The notes under the pieces are model-generated. The model had not been told where the DNA came from and ran no database searches. It saw only the letters and a program-made list of their open reading frames with translations. From NCBI RefSeq assembly GCF_000764225.1, contig NZ_JQED01000005.1:415390-479389 (forward strand): a DNA stretch of 64,000 nucleotides, read 5' to 3'. Each line of letters starts with the position of its first letter. Position 1 is the stretch's first letter. The stretch comes from Colwellia psychrerythraea. Lineage in GTDB: Bacteria > Pseudomonadota > Gammaproteobacteria > Enterobacterales > Alteromonadaceae. The translations under genes and the position numbers were made by a program. Shown here one piece after another: positions 34,668 to 44,106 of this stretch.

Positions 34668-35106
34668 ATCCTTGAAACCTTATTTAATTTCTACCGCTAA
34701 ATACGTCATTGATATGCCTGTTAGGCGAGCATACGCATGGTTCAGGTATATCTTAGGAAAATACACTTTTACCACATTTCACACAGTAGGCCTGACAATT
34801 GAAAGCAAGATGGGATTGCTTTTTATATCAATAATCATTTTCCTGTTTGAGTAACAATGAAGTTGATGAGCATATCCGCGCTGTTCGAGCCCACTTTATG
34901 ATTTACCTTAATATTGCATATTTTCAACCTGTTAATAAAAATAGAAATGTAACAATGAATGACAAGGACAACGAGTAGCAGGCTAAAGAGCTTGAAACCC
35001 AGATAAAAAACAAAGCAAAATCACTGCTACATTTGCTTACATTTACGCAGCTTACAATTTCACCTAATCATTGTATTTTACAGTCTCATTAATTTAAGGC
35101 TTTGCT
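34668..35106. other. Intergenic region with no recognised gene
   Basis: These 439 AT-rich bases lie between the divergent DUF885 and lipoprotein genes. They contain only short open frames without ribosome sites or family resemblance. They must hold the two promoters, but I could not single out convincing boxes. Confidence 0.5.
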
Positions 35107-36774
35107 ATGAATGGATTTCAGATGAATAAATGGACAGCAAAAATTATTTTACTTATAGCGCTAGTTACACTGACAGCTTGCGGTGGCGGCAGCGATACTA
35201 GTACCAATAGTAACGAAGTGGAAAAAAGTGAACCAGCGATACCAAGAGATACTTCACCAGAAGCCTTTAGTTTTGAACATAAAACAGAACAGCCGTTAGC
35301 AACAAAAATCACATCTAACTCAGTGAAGGTGACGGGTATCAATGCATCCAGTCCCATTAGTATCAGTGGTGGCGAGTATGCTATTGATGGTGGTGATTTT
35401 TCAACTGCCTCTGGCACAGTTACCGATCAACAATCCGTTACCGTGAGAGTTCAATCCTCAGCAAGCTATTCAACATCAAGTGAGGTCATTCTCACTATTG
35501 GCGGTATTAGTGAGAGTTTCTCTGTGACAACTCATAGTAGTCTGACTAAGTTTGCTCACGAATTAAGCACTGACCTAGACGCTCGCTATGCCATCGTTAA
35601 CCAACCAGCTCGAGGGCGTGTAATAGTTAGCCCTGACCTAAAAAAATTAACTTTTCAGGCGATGAATAGCTTTGATTACTTACAGGAAGGAGAAACAACC
35701 CAAGAAACAATTCAGGTAACGCTTTTAGGTGATAAAGAAAATACAACTTATGATCTGAGTTTTACCATCGCAGGGCATCTAAACTCATCCATTTGTGATG
35801 ATAGAGCAATTATTAACTTATTACCTAACGAAGTGGGCCAACCTTTGCCTCATATTCCTGAAGGTAATTGTGTTAGTGTTGATGCTTCGAGTGTCAATAA
35901 AGGAGGCTCTTGGGTTATATGGACCGGTGACGATGGAGGAGCTCGTCCAATGATACTGTCAATTGCGGGCGCTAATAACACAAGCGCTATTTTAAAATTC
36001 TTACCCCCAACCAAAGGACAATATAACCTTAGTTGGTGTCCTGCGTCTGGCGAGTGTCTCTTAAGCTTTCATTTCTACAGTGACATGCCTGAGACAATAA
36101 AACCGTTAGATGTTTCCCTTAATGTTCATAGTTTCCATCCAGAAGATGAGATTTACTTATCTGTTACTGAAGATAATCACGCAGACACATCAGGTTATAG
36201 CTATCACTGGATTATTCACAATTGGACGGGAGAATATAATAAATTTATCGATATTTTAACGACGGAAAACAAATTGAAATTACCTATTTCATCGGCCAAT
36301 AATAATTACACCATCAAGGTGGTGGTCGATGATAATATTATTCAACTTGAGGGTGGCTTTAGTACAGTATCGAGTGGCCTCTACGGTAAAATAAAACTTG
36401 ATGTCAATACGATAGGTAATTATAAAATCTTGTCTGATATTGTTGCTATTCGAGATGAAAATTCGGATCAAAAAGCGCCAAGCTTAGTCGTCATGATTGA
36501 TGGTGATGCAACGCGATACCTTGACAACAAAGATACAGCTATTGTTATCAAAGCCATGACGGGCTCTCAACTCACTTTTGATCTATCTGAAACCTCTGAT
36601 GAAAATGGTGATACTTTAGGTTATTACATTAACAGCGTTTTATACGAAAATTCGTCTAATCGCTTTACCTTCACGGTTAGCAAGAGTGTCCACTACACTA
36701 TATGCGCTAGTGACGGTTTCCCATGGACTAATGAGGAAAATCCATGCCTACTGTTTGATATCATTGCACAATAA
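35107..36774 (+). CDS. Large surface lipoprotein of unknown function
   Basis: This 555-residue lipoprotein has signal peptide and lipobox LTAC|GGGSD (lipidated Cys25). A Ser/Thr/Asn linker is followed by a beta-rich domain (residues ~50-145) with ITSNSVKVTGINASSPISISGGEYAI and STASGTVTDQQSVTVRV, a module I associate with extracellular proteins of Alteromonadales. The rest resembles Ig-like or PKD-like beta-sandwich modules but without clear signatures. Four cysteines near residues 256-330 may form disulfides. AAGG precedes the ATG at 35107; a second ATG at 35122 would also keep the lipobox. Function unknown. Confidence 0.8.
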   Translation: MNGFQMNKWTAKIILLIALVTLTACGGGSDTSTNSNEVEKSEPAIPRDTSPEAFSFEHKTEQPLATKITSNSVKVTGINASSPISISGGEYAIDGGDFSTASGTVTDQQSVTVRVQSSASYSTSSEVILTIGGISESFSVTTHSSLTKFAHELSTDLDARYAIVNQPARGRVIVSPDLKKLTFQAMNSFDYLQEGETTQETIQVTLLGDKENTTYDLSFTIAGHLNSSICDDRAIINLLPNEVGQPLPHIPEGNCVSVDASSVNKGGSWVIWTGDDGGARPMILSIAGANNTSAILKFLPPTKGQYNLSWCPASGECLLSFHFYSDMPETIKPLDVSLNVHSFHPEDEIYLSVTEDNHADTSGYSYHWIIHNWTGEYNKFIDILTTENKLKLPISSANNNYTIKVVVDDNIIQLEGGFSTVSSGLYGKIKLDVNTIGNYKILSDIVAIRDENSDQKAPSLVVMIDGDATRYLDNKDTAIVIKAMTGSQLTFDLSETSDENGDTLGYYINSVLYENSSNRFTFTVSKSVHYTICASDGFPWTNEENPCLLFDIIAQ

Positions 36775-36829
36775 AAACTAATTAATACTGCCGCAGAGTA
36801 TTGAGCTTGTTAACAACCTCAAAGGCCTT

Positions 36830-37807
36830 TTATGGCAAGGCATGTCCTCTTGCGCAAAGCCAAAGTGCATACCAATGCTCTCTGGTTAGCTTAATTTTAC
36901 CTGCAGCAGCACAAGCTTTAATACGCTCAATATTGGTGGTACCAATAACAGGTTGAATATTCGCAGGATGACGCATTAACCAAGATAAGACTATCACCTC
37001 TTTACTCACCTGGTATTCAGCAGCTAATTGACAGACCAGCTCTGCCGTCTTTTGTATCTGAAGCGGCGCTTGAGAGATATCACGTCCGCTAAATAGCCCC
37101 TGGCTTAAACAGCCCCATGATTGCAACTGTATATTGTTTTGTCGGCAATACTCAAGCGTTCCCGCAGCATAATTAGTTGTAGGCTCTCCTGAATTCCCAG
37201 AGGTTACCCCTTCTTCCAACCAAGCCAAATGGCTTAAGCTGAGCTCAACTTGATTGACCACTAAAGGTTGTGATAATGCTGATGATAAAAATAAAATTTG
37301 ATGCTGCTGCATATTAGAAACACCAAAATGTTTAACTTTTCCGCTAGCCGATAATGTATCAAAAGCTTGTGCAACTAATTCTGGCTCCATCAGAGGGTCG
37401 GGACGATGGAGCATTAAAATGTCGAGTTGCTCTACGTTTAATCGAGATAAGCTATTCTCAACAGAACTTATAATCCACTCAGGGGAGCAATCATATCGCT
37501 GGGGTGAGAAATTATCTTCAAATCTAATGCCACATTTTGATTGAATAGATATTAACTCGCGTAATTCGGGACGTGATTTCAATACTTCACCAAACACTTG
37601 TTCAGCTTTACCTAAAGTATATATATCAGCATGGTCAAAAAGGGTAATATCTGAATCAATAGCCGCATCAACAACCTCATTTGCTTTTTTTATATCTACT
37701 GCACTAATAGGATCTTTATCCCAACGCCCCCCTAATCCCATACAGCCCAACACAAGCGAGCTATTATTTGTTATTGCACTAGATAGTGGGTATTTATTAC
37801 GGTTCAT
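36830..37807 (-). CDS. Aldo/keto reductase (YdhF-like)
   Basis: This ~325-residue NADPH-dependent aldo/keto reductase shows the catalytic tetrad segments FDHADIYTLGKAEQVFGE (Asp and Tyr), ISIQSKCG (Lys) and DILMLHRPDPL (His), plus VIGTTNIERI near the cofactor pocket. Similarity is to the YdhF group, which acts on small ketones or aldehydes. I chose ATG 37807 since AGGA lies six bases upstream; the ATG at 37825 has none. It is divergent from a LysR gene that is likely its regulator. Confidence 0.9.
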   Translation of the reverse strand: MNRNKYPLSSAITNNSSLVLGCMGLGGRWDKDPISAVDIKKANEVVDAAIDSDITLFDHADIYTLGKAEQVFGEVLKSRPELRELISIQSKCGIRFEDNFSPQRYDCSPEWIISSVENSLSRLNVEQLDILMLHRPDPLMEPELVAQAFDTLSASGKVKHFGVSNMQQHQILFLSSALSQPLVVNQVELSLSHLAWLEEGVTSGNSGEPTTNYAAGTLEYCRQNNIQLQSWGCLSQGLFSGRDISQAPLQIQKTAELVCQLAAEYQVSKEVIVLSWLMRHPANIQPVIGTTNIERIKACAAAGKIKLTREHWYALWLCARGHALP

Positions 37808-37948
37808 TTCATTTCCTACTGACATTGATAGACGATTTTGTGCCGAACTGTGTACGTATTCTTCCCTAAAACATTAGCAATTAAAATATGACAAAAAAAT
37901 ATTCATTGTTTAGTATAAAAAATAATAATTGATATTTGATGTAAGCTA

Positions 37949-38830
37949 ATGATGAAAGATCACAAGAAACTTGAGCGTTTAATGCTATTTAGTGAAGTCG
38001 CTGAGCAGTTAAGTTTTACCCTAGCGGCTGAAAAACTCAATATCTCTCGCGGGCACCTTTCCAGTCAAATCAGACGTTTAGAGCAGGATATGGCCATGGT
38101 ACTATTGATTCGTTCAACTAGAAGCGTTCGCTTAACACCAGAAGGGGAACGTGTGCTCGCCGGTATGAATAAGATCCGCCATGACCTATTAGAATTAGAA
38201 AGAAGCGCAGAACATGAAGGTAATAAAATAGAGGGAAAGATAAAAATTACCGCTCCAGCAGGCTTTGCCGAACGATTTTTATTTGAAATTTTTTCCAAGT
38301 TTAAACAATTACACCCTGCCATTGAGTTTTCAATTAATTGTAGTTACACCCGATTTGATTTAAACAGAAGTGACTTTGATTTAGCCTTTCGAGCAACTAG
38401 CGAGCCACCACAAAACATGGTTGCGAAGCAGTTATTATCTTATCAACATTGCTGTTGTGCATCCCCCGAGTATTTTGCCAATAAAGGCATACCTAAAGTG
38501 CCCAGTGACTTAATAAACCATCAATGCCTGAACGGCCAAGATCGAACCACATGGCAATTTCAACAAGAAGCAATCCATACTCAAGGCTGGTTAGAAGTCA
38601 ATGATAATAATATGCTAAAAGGACTCGCTATCGAAGGAAAAGGCATCATTCGGGTGCCTAGATACCTTGTAGATAAGGAAGTAAAGTCAGGGAAACTTAA
38701 AGCTATTTTTGAAGAAAACATGCCAAGTGGCTCAAAGATTTACCTGATACATCCGCAGCGAATTCATCAGTCAAAAAGAATAACAACTTTCCTCGCGTAT
38801 ACTCAGCAGTACTTTGATGATGAGTATTAA
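37949..38830 (+). CDS. LysR-family regulator
   Basis: This 293-residue LysR protein has HTH MLFSEVAEQLSFTLAAEKLNISRGHLSSQIRRLEQDM and an effector domain with GKIKITAPAGFAERFL and VAKQLLSYQHCCCASPEYF, where three consecutive cysteines (about residue 168) are unusual. It belongs to the CrgA/DmlR-like subgroup. It is divergent from the aldo/keto reductase, its likely target, across a 141-base gap. Confidence 0.88.
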   Translation: MMKDHKKLERLMLFSEVAEQLSFTLAAEKLNISRGHLSSQIRRLEQDMAMVLLIRSTRSVRLTPEGERVLAGMNKIRHDLLELERSAEHEGNKIEGKIKITAPAGFAERFLFEIFSKFKQLHPAIEFSINCSYTRFDLNRSDFDLAFRATSEPPQNMVAKQLLSYQHCCCASPEYFANKGIPKVPSDLINHQCLNGQDRTTWQFQQEAIHTQGWLEVNDNNMLKGLAIEGKGIIRVPRYLVDKEVKSGKLKAIFEENMPSGSKIYLIHPQRIHQSKRITTFLAYTQQYFDDEY

Positions 38831-38838
38831 ATAGCAAA

Positions 38839-39327
38839 CTAAATATCTACTGAATTGATTAAAAAATAAGTTGGCCAGATTTCTCGTACTTGAGACTCCC
38901 ATTCAGGGTCTATTTTTCCACTTGGCAGTTGTAACAACCAATACTTTGCCCAAGTACGAACAATTTTTCCAGATTTACTAAGTTTCAATGGCGAGAACCG
39001 CCGTTGATAACTGTTTCCACCATACTCAACAACAGTATTATTTTTAGCTCTTTTATGTAAGAAGTCTAATGCTGTACTGATTATTTCAACCTCGGTAAAC
39101 TCAATTGTCCCCTGCTTTTTTAAACAAGAGAGAATCTCAGCTTTCTTGATACTGACCTGCATATAGTCATCAATATATGGCGTATATACCATACCTGTTA
39201 AGCCATAAATAGATGCACGTTCTTTATCTGCAAGTGCCTTTAAAGGGGAAATTTTCGCATTAATTTCATCTAATTCACTGATATTATGCAGCTTGGTGGA
39301 CTCTTTAGACAATTGCGACGCTCTCAT
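38839..39327 (-). CDS. Hypothetical protein downstream of the signalling operon
   Basis: This 162-residue soluble protein is not recognised. It lacks a signal peptide or membrane helix; it starts with a predicted helical stretch (about 1-40) and has a basic middle (RRFSPLKLSKSGKIVRTWAK) and a C-terminal WESQVREIWPTYFL. It is 52 bases downstream of the response regulator on the same strand, so it may be the operon's output or a partner. An alternative is an unrelated gene, since no enzyme motif can be seen. Confidence 0.6.
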   Translation of the reverse strand: MRASQLSKESTKLHNISELDEINAKISPLKALADKERASIYGLTGMVYTPYIDDYMQVSIKKAEILSCLKKQGTIEFTEVEIISTALDFLHKRAKNNTVVEYGGNSYQRRFSPLKLSKSGKIVRTWAKYWLLQLPSGKIDPEWESQVREIWPTYFLINSVDI

Positions 39328-39379
39328 GTGTATTCATACGTTTCTCAGTGCACTCATTAACTTTGAACAATATTGTTGA

Positions 39380-39736
39380 TTAACTCTTTTTCAGCGACTT
39401 CATCGCAACCGTTGCAGTAATAAAGTTTTTGATATCAGACAATCTATAAGGCTTGTCAATTTTATCAGTAAAGCAAGCATCCATTGCGACATCGAGCTCT
39501 CCGGTAATTAATACCTTTATCGACTCACTGGTGATTGCTTTAGCGACATCAGTGCCATTTTGTTTTTTCAGTCGGTAATCAATAAATATCAACTCGGGGT
39601 GGTGCTGATTACAATACGCTATGCCAGACTCTTCATCAGTAAAAACGGCAAGGTCAAATTCATCTGACTGTAGGTATTCTTTGAACATTTGGCACAACAC
39701 CTCTTCATCATCGATATAAACAACCTTTATGGACAT
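39380..39736 (-). CDS. Single-domain response regulator
   Basis: This 118-residue stand-alone receiver domain has the acidic pair in VVYIDDEEVL, phosphoacceptor Asp53 in IFIDYRLKKQNG, the switch Thr in VLITGE and the conserved Lys in DKPYRL. It has no output domain, as in CheY-like proteins. ATG 39736 has AGGAT upstream and nearly touches the stop of the histidine kinase gene, implying translational coupling. The kinase is its probable phosphodonor. Confidence 0.93.
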   Translation of the reverse strand: MSIKVVYIDDEEVLCQMFKEYLQSDEFDLAVFTDEESGIAYCNQHHPELIFIDYRLKKQNGTDVAKAITSESIKVLITGELDVAMDACFTDKIDKPYRLSDIKNFITATVAMKSLKKS

Positions 39737-39737
39737 A

Positions 39738-41588
39738 TTAATCCTCATTACCTATGCTTTTTATTTTGGGAAAGTGGATAACAAAACAAGTATTTTTACT
39801 GTTATTATCAATGGATATTTGTGCGCCATGATTATCTAAAATCCCCTTTACAATAGATAAGCCAAGCCCCGTACCCTCGCCCGTATTTTTTGTGGTAAAA
39901 AAAGGTTCAAATATTGATAACTGTTTTTCTATTGGAATGGTTAAGCCAGCGTCTGTGATTGAAATAATGTAATCTTGTCTCGTTTCTGTCACCAAGATAT
40001 CAATCCATTTTTCAGGCAGATCTGACAGCGCGTCTATCGCATTATTAATTAAGTTTACAATAACTTGTTCAATTTCAATTTCAATTTCATTACATAGAAT
40101 TTTACTCTCTGCAATATAATCACATCGTAAATCTACCATGCACAATTTTATTTTGGGTCGAGTGAGCACTATAGCCTCATTAATCAGGCTTTGAAGTGAG
40201 CAAACTGTACGTTGAATAACTTCATCACTTCGAGAGAATTTTTTCAAACTCTTAACTATGTGGGTAATACGATCACAAGACCTTAAAATAATAGTTGATT
40301 TAGCTAAAATATCATCTGGAGAAGCCGATTCATTGGTCAATTGTAATAGTTCAGCATAGCCCGAAATAACACCTAACGGGTTATTTATCTCATGCGCAAC
40401 ACTTGCTGATAGTTCGCCTAGCGCGGCAAACTTTGCGTTCATTATACTTTTTTGTCTTTCTTGATTGTACTTAATTTCCGTAATTTTACGTTGATGGATA
40501 TCTTGAATAGTGCCTGAAATTGTTTCAATTCTACCATCTTTATAGTTAGCTTTACCGCTAGTATAAATCCACTTTACTTCACCTTTGGGTGTTCTTGCTT
40601 GCAACTCTAAACCATAAGATTCGCCGAACTCAACAGCTCTTTGTACAGCGTTCTCAATAATGGGCTGGTCTTTTTCAACAAAGAGCTGCAACCCTTCGGG
40701 TAACATGGGCGATAATCCGTCAACCTGTTCTACGTCTAATATTCTAAAGGTTTCATTGGTCCATGTTAGCTTTCCTGTCGCAACATCCATTTCCCAACCG
40801 CCAACTTTTGCTGCAGAACTTGTTTCACTGAGGATTTCAAGCGCCTTTAAACGATCATGCTCACTATTTACTTTATCGGTTATATCTTGTCGTATCGCAA
40901 TATAATTCGAGATTTTGTCGTTATTATCAAAGATAGGGACAAGGATGCTTTGTACAAAATAGTAGGTACCATTTTTCTTTCGATTTTTAATGGCGCCTGA
41001 CCAAATTTTTCCTGATGATATTCTTCTCCATATCTCAGCAAAAAAAGAGGCGGAGTGATGATCTGAATTGACTATCTTGTGCGTTTGTCCTATTAATTCT
41101 TCCTTTGAGTATCCCGATATTTCACAAAAGTTATCGTTCACTTTGGTAATAACACCACTTAAATCGGTTTCAGCATAAATTGTTTCTTGCGCTAATGCGC
41201 GCTGAAGGTGTTGCAATTTATTTCTAACTTTAACTTGCTCGGTAATATCACGAGCGACGGCATAAATGAGTCCAGATGCCCCGTCAATATAGCCATTCCA
41301 TGAAAAAGTTAAATAATGATTATTTTTATGGCGATACCTATTTTCAAAAAATAAAGAGTCTTTCCCCGCGTTTAATTTAGCAAACTCTTGGGCTGTTTTC
41401 TCGACATCATCTGGGTGCAAGAAATCAAGAATAGGTACTGAGAGTAACTCTTCTTCGCTATAACCTAATACTTGGGTAAATGAGGGATTGACGGTTTTAA
41501 AAAATCCCTCTGTATTTGCTACGCATAACATATCAATAGATAGGTTAAAGAATTTCTCGTAAATATTCTGTTCTTCTTTGCTTGGCAT
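39738..41588 (-). CDS. PAS-containing sensor histidine kinase
   Basis: This 616-residue cytoplasmic kinase has no membrane helices. It has three PAS domains in tandem (about 8-120; 130-250, Aer-like with GQTHKIVNSDHHSASFF and a PAC tail; 255-375, with GGWEMDVATGKLTW). A HisKA helix follows, with the phosphorylated His in VAHEINNPLGVISGYAELL (near 396), then an HATPase domain with NLINNAIDAL (N box) and GTGLGLSIVKGIL (G box). It is encoded with a CheY-like regulator. The second PAS resembles that of the nearby Aer-like chemoreceptor, which suggests a redox or oxygen signal. Confidence 0.93.
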   Translation of the reverse strand: MPSKEEQNIYEKFFNLSIDMLCVANTEGFFKTVNPSFTQVLGYSEEELLSVPILDFLHPDDVEKTAQEFAKLNAGKDSLFFENRYRHKNNHYLTFSWNGYIDGASGLIYAVARDITEQVKVRNKLQHLQRALAQETIYAETDLSGVITKVNDNFCEISGYSKEELIGQTHKIVNSDHHSASFFAEIWRRISSGKIWSGAIKNRKKNGTYYFVQSILVPIFDNNDKISNYIAIRQDITDKVNSEHDRLKALEILSETSSAAKVGGWEMDVATGKLTWTNETFRILDVEQVDGLSPMLPEGLQLFVEKDQPIIENAVQRAVEFGESYGLELQARTPKGEVKWIYTSGKANYKDGRIETISGTIQDIHQRKITEIKYNQERQKSIMNAKFAALGELSASVAHEINNPLGVISGYAELLQLTNESASPDDILAKSTIILRSCDRITHIVKSLKKFSRSDEVIQRTVCSLQSLINEAIVLTRPKIKLCMVDLRCDYIAESKILCNEIEIEIEQVIVNLINNAIDALSDLPEKWIDILVTETRQDYIISITDAGLTIPIEKQLSIFEPFFTTKNTGEGTGLGLSIVKGILDNHGAQISIDNNSKNTCFVIHFPKIKSIGNED

Positions 41589-41651
41589 CGTTAAAACTCT
41601 ATAAAGGCGAGTGTGTCTACTAGTCGTAAAACAGAGTGAATAAGACGCGTG

Positions 41652-42236
41652 CTAAAACTGAGAAATCGCCTTTTTTTGCTCTAAAAGTTGCTTAATTGTC
41701 TTTTCTACAAGTGTAAAATCCAATGGTTTCCCAAAGCAAGTATCAGCACCTAGCGCCATGACTTTATTGACATTACTATCAGTAAATGCGCCAGTCATTG
41801 CCAGCACTTTTATAGTTGAAGTTGCTAACGTACTTTTTATTCGGTGACAAATAGAGAAGCCATCCATCCCTGCCATCATCAAATCTAGCATGACCACATC
41901 AGGCTTAAAAGTATGCAGTAGATCACCAGCATCAAAAGGATTATAAGCTATTTTTATTTTCGCATGTGGAAAAAGGTTTTCTAAAAACTGAGTCAGCATG
42001 TCTGCAAACGCTTGATCATCTTCAATGATCAAAATAGAGAATTCATTTTTAACATCAGTTTTTGGGGGAGACATTAAAGCTAAAATGTCCTTTTTATCAA
42101 AACGTCTATGGCCACCCGGTGTAGAGATAAAAGGTAATCGGCCAATTTGAGCCCAATGACGAATTGTCGTGGGTGCTACATGCAAAAGCTTAGCCGCTTC
42201 TGCAGGTGTTAGCAGAGACTTTTTACTGATATCCAA
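41652..42236 (-). CDS. Helix-turn-helix/receiver fusion protein
   Basis: This 194-residue protein has an N-terminal MerR/excisionase-type DNA-binding domain (about residues 8-55: LLTPAEAAKLLHVAPTTIRHW ... STPGGHRRFDKKDIL) fused to a C-terminal receiver (about 67-190: ILIIEDDQAFADML, phosphoacceptor D118 in VVMLDLMMAGMDG, Thr in LAMTG, Lys in FGKPLDF). The order is the reverse of most response regulators, which carry the receiver first. The start must be TTG at 42236 (AAGGA upstream), since no ATG precedes the HTH. It lies 63 bases upstream of the kinase gene. Confidence 0.9.
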   Translation of the reverse strand: MDISKKSLLTPAEAAKLLHVAPTTIRHWAQIGRLPFISTPGGHRRFDKKDILALMSPPKTDVKNEFSILIIEDDQAFADMLTQFLENLFPHAKIKIAYNPFDAGDLLHTFKPDVVMLDLMMAGMDGFSICHRIKSTLATSTIKVLAMTGAFTDSNVNKVMALGADTCFGKPLDFTLVEKTIKQLLEQKKAISQF

Positions 42237-42460
42237 CTAAATAATCCTTAATAAAACAAGTAGATCTCACTATAACAGTATACCACCCGCTACTATTAAC
42301 CTAGATCAATGTAGCTATTTTATTTATTGAGCTCCTATGATATTTCAGTTATATTCCACAAATATTATCGTTTTTGTCGCTTTTGTCGTTTTATTGATGG
42401 CGTAATATATTTTTGTTACTAGGCTGTAATTATCATTGATTTATATAAAAGGAATTTACA

Positions 42461-43996
42461 ATGACAAAAAGGAAGCAACCGCTGATTAATGAAGAAGTTA
42501 ATTTTCAAAGTGATATTGAATTAATTTCAACCACAGATAAAAACGGCGTCATTACCTATGCCAACCCAGAGTTCTGCCGAATTGCTGGCTTCTCTCTCGA
42601 TGAACTAATCGGACAACATCATAATATTGTAAGGCACCCAGATATGCCGTCTGCTGCATTTAAAGATTTGTGGCAAAATTTGCAGTCTGGTTTACCTTGG
42701 CGTGGAGTTGTCAAAAACCGCTGTAAGGATGGCCGATATTATTGGGTAGACGCCTTTGTCACGCCCATTTTTGAGTTTGGTGAGCTCATCGGTTATCAGT
42801 CAGTCAGAACGCGTTTAGATGATAAAATCAAAAGCAATGCCATTTCGTCTTATCAGGCACTGCAAAGTGGAAAATCTTTAACTAAATGGTACCAAAATAC
42901 CACCATTAAAAACCTAGTCTATTGCTCAATGAGCATCAGCACACTAATAAGCGCCATCTATTACCCATACTTAATGGTCTTGTTACCTTTACTCCCGTTG
43001 ATAATCTATAAAAATGAAATAATAGACACGCCTAAATACCTTAAAAAACTAGAACTTGATTATGACAGCGTTTCACGTTTAATTTATTGTGGCACTAAAC
43101 CACAAGGCATTGCAGATTTTCATTTAAAGGTTGCTGAAGGTAAGATAAAGACCATTTTGGGTCGCATCATCGATAGCAGTAATTTACTAAGCTCCGGTGC
43201 CTGTAACCTAGAGCAAGCCGCACAAACAGCTAAAGAAGGCGCAGAACAAGAAACAACAGAGCTACAACAAGTGTCTACTGCCGTTGAAGAAATGGTCGCC
43301 ACCATAGATGAAGTGGCGAAGAACACCACACTCACCTCTCAAAAAGTCAATCAAGCACATTCAGATTGTCAAATAGCGACAAAAGCAATGCACCTCACAA
43401 TGGAAAAAGTGAACTTATTAGCGCTAGACGTCGCAGATTCAGCATCTTCAGCAACAGAGTTGGCGAGTGAAGTAGAAAAAGTTGGTAATATTATGCATGA
43501 AATCCAAGGGATTGCAGACCAAACCAATTTATTAGCGCTCAATGCGGCAATCGAAGCAGCAAGAGCTGGCGAACATGGTCGAGGCTTTTCAGTTGTAGCT
43601 GATGAAGTGAGAGCTTTATCCAGTAGAACCCATGCAGCAACAGAGCAAATACAAACCTCAATATCTGAAATGCAAAGTACGCTATTGTCTTGGGTGCAAA
43701 CAATGACCAAGGGTAAGGAATCTGCAGAAAGTTGTGTTGAAAAAGCCACTCAAGCTCATGATGTTGTTGATAAAGTCTATTCATCCATTACCGACATTTC
43801 TGACTTGGCGATTCAAATATCTACGGCTTCAGAAGAGCAAAGCATGGTATCACAAGAAATTAGCCGCAATATTATCAATATCAGCGATGCCTCTCAAAAT
43901 AATCTTCATCAAGCCAATGCCGTAGAAAGTGAAACTGAAAACATAAAAACAAGAGCCAACTCACTTGGAGCATTAGGGCAAGCGTTTAACGGGTAA
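42461..43996 (+). CDS. Aer-like PAS chemoreceptor (methyl-accepting protein)
   Basis: This 511-residue receptor has an N-terminal PAS domain (about 20-125; [37 protein letters not shown]) like the FAD-binding aerotaxis sensor Aer. It continues with a short hydrophobic anchor (about 145-190) and a long coiled-coil signalling region with the conserved tip [20 protein letters not shown] and [22 protein letters not shown]. It lacks a periplasmic ligand domain and a C-terminal CheR-binding pentapeptide. Aerotaxis or redox taxis is likely. It is divergent from the HTH/receiver gene. Confidence 0.93.
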   Translation: MTKRKQPLINEEVNFQSDIELISTTDKNGVITYANPEFCRIAGFSLDELIGQHHNIVRHPDMPSAAFKDLWQNLQSGLPWRGVVKNRCKDGRYYWVDAFVTPIFEFGELIGYQSVRTRLDDKIKSNAISSYQALQSGKSLTKWYQNTTIKNLVYCSMSISTLISAIYYPYLMVLLPLLPLIIYKNEIIDTPKYLKKLELDYDSVSRLIYCGTKPQGIADFHLKVAEGKIKTILGRIIDSSNLLSSGACNLEQAAQTAKEGAEQETTELQQVSTAVEEMVATIDEVAKNTTLTSQKVNQAHSDCQIATKAMHLTMEKVNLLALDVADSASSATELASEVEKVGNIMHEIQGIADQTNLLALNAAIEAARAGEHGRGFSVVADEVRALSSRTHAATEQIQTSISEMQSTLLSWVQTMTKGKESAESCVEKATQAHDVVDKVYSSITDISDLAIQISTASEEQSMVSQEISRNIINISDASQNNLHQANAVESETENIKTRANSLGALGQAFNG

Positions 43997-44106
43997 AGTT
44001 AATGACTGATGATGCAAGCTTATGAATGCATTCACCGATATTTGTTACTTGTAGACAGTAATAATTTATCGGTCATCATTATGATACCGTCAATCTGTGC
44101 ATTCAC

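Noticed and set aside
34234..34854. 206-codon + strand frame antisense to the DUF885 gene
   Set aside because: It is a shadow of a clear - strand gene with signal peptide and HEGxPGHH motif.
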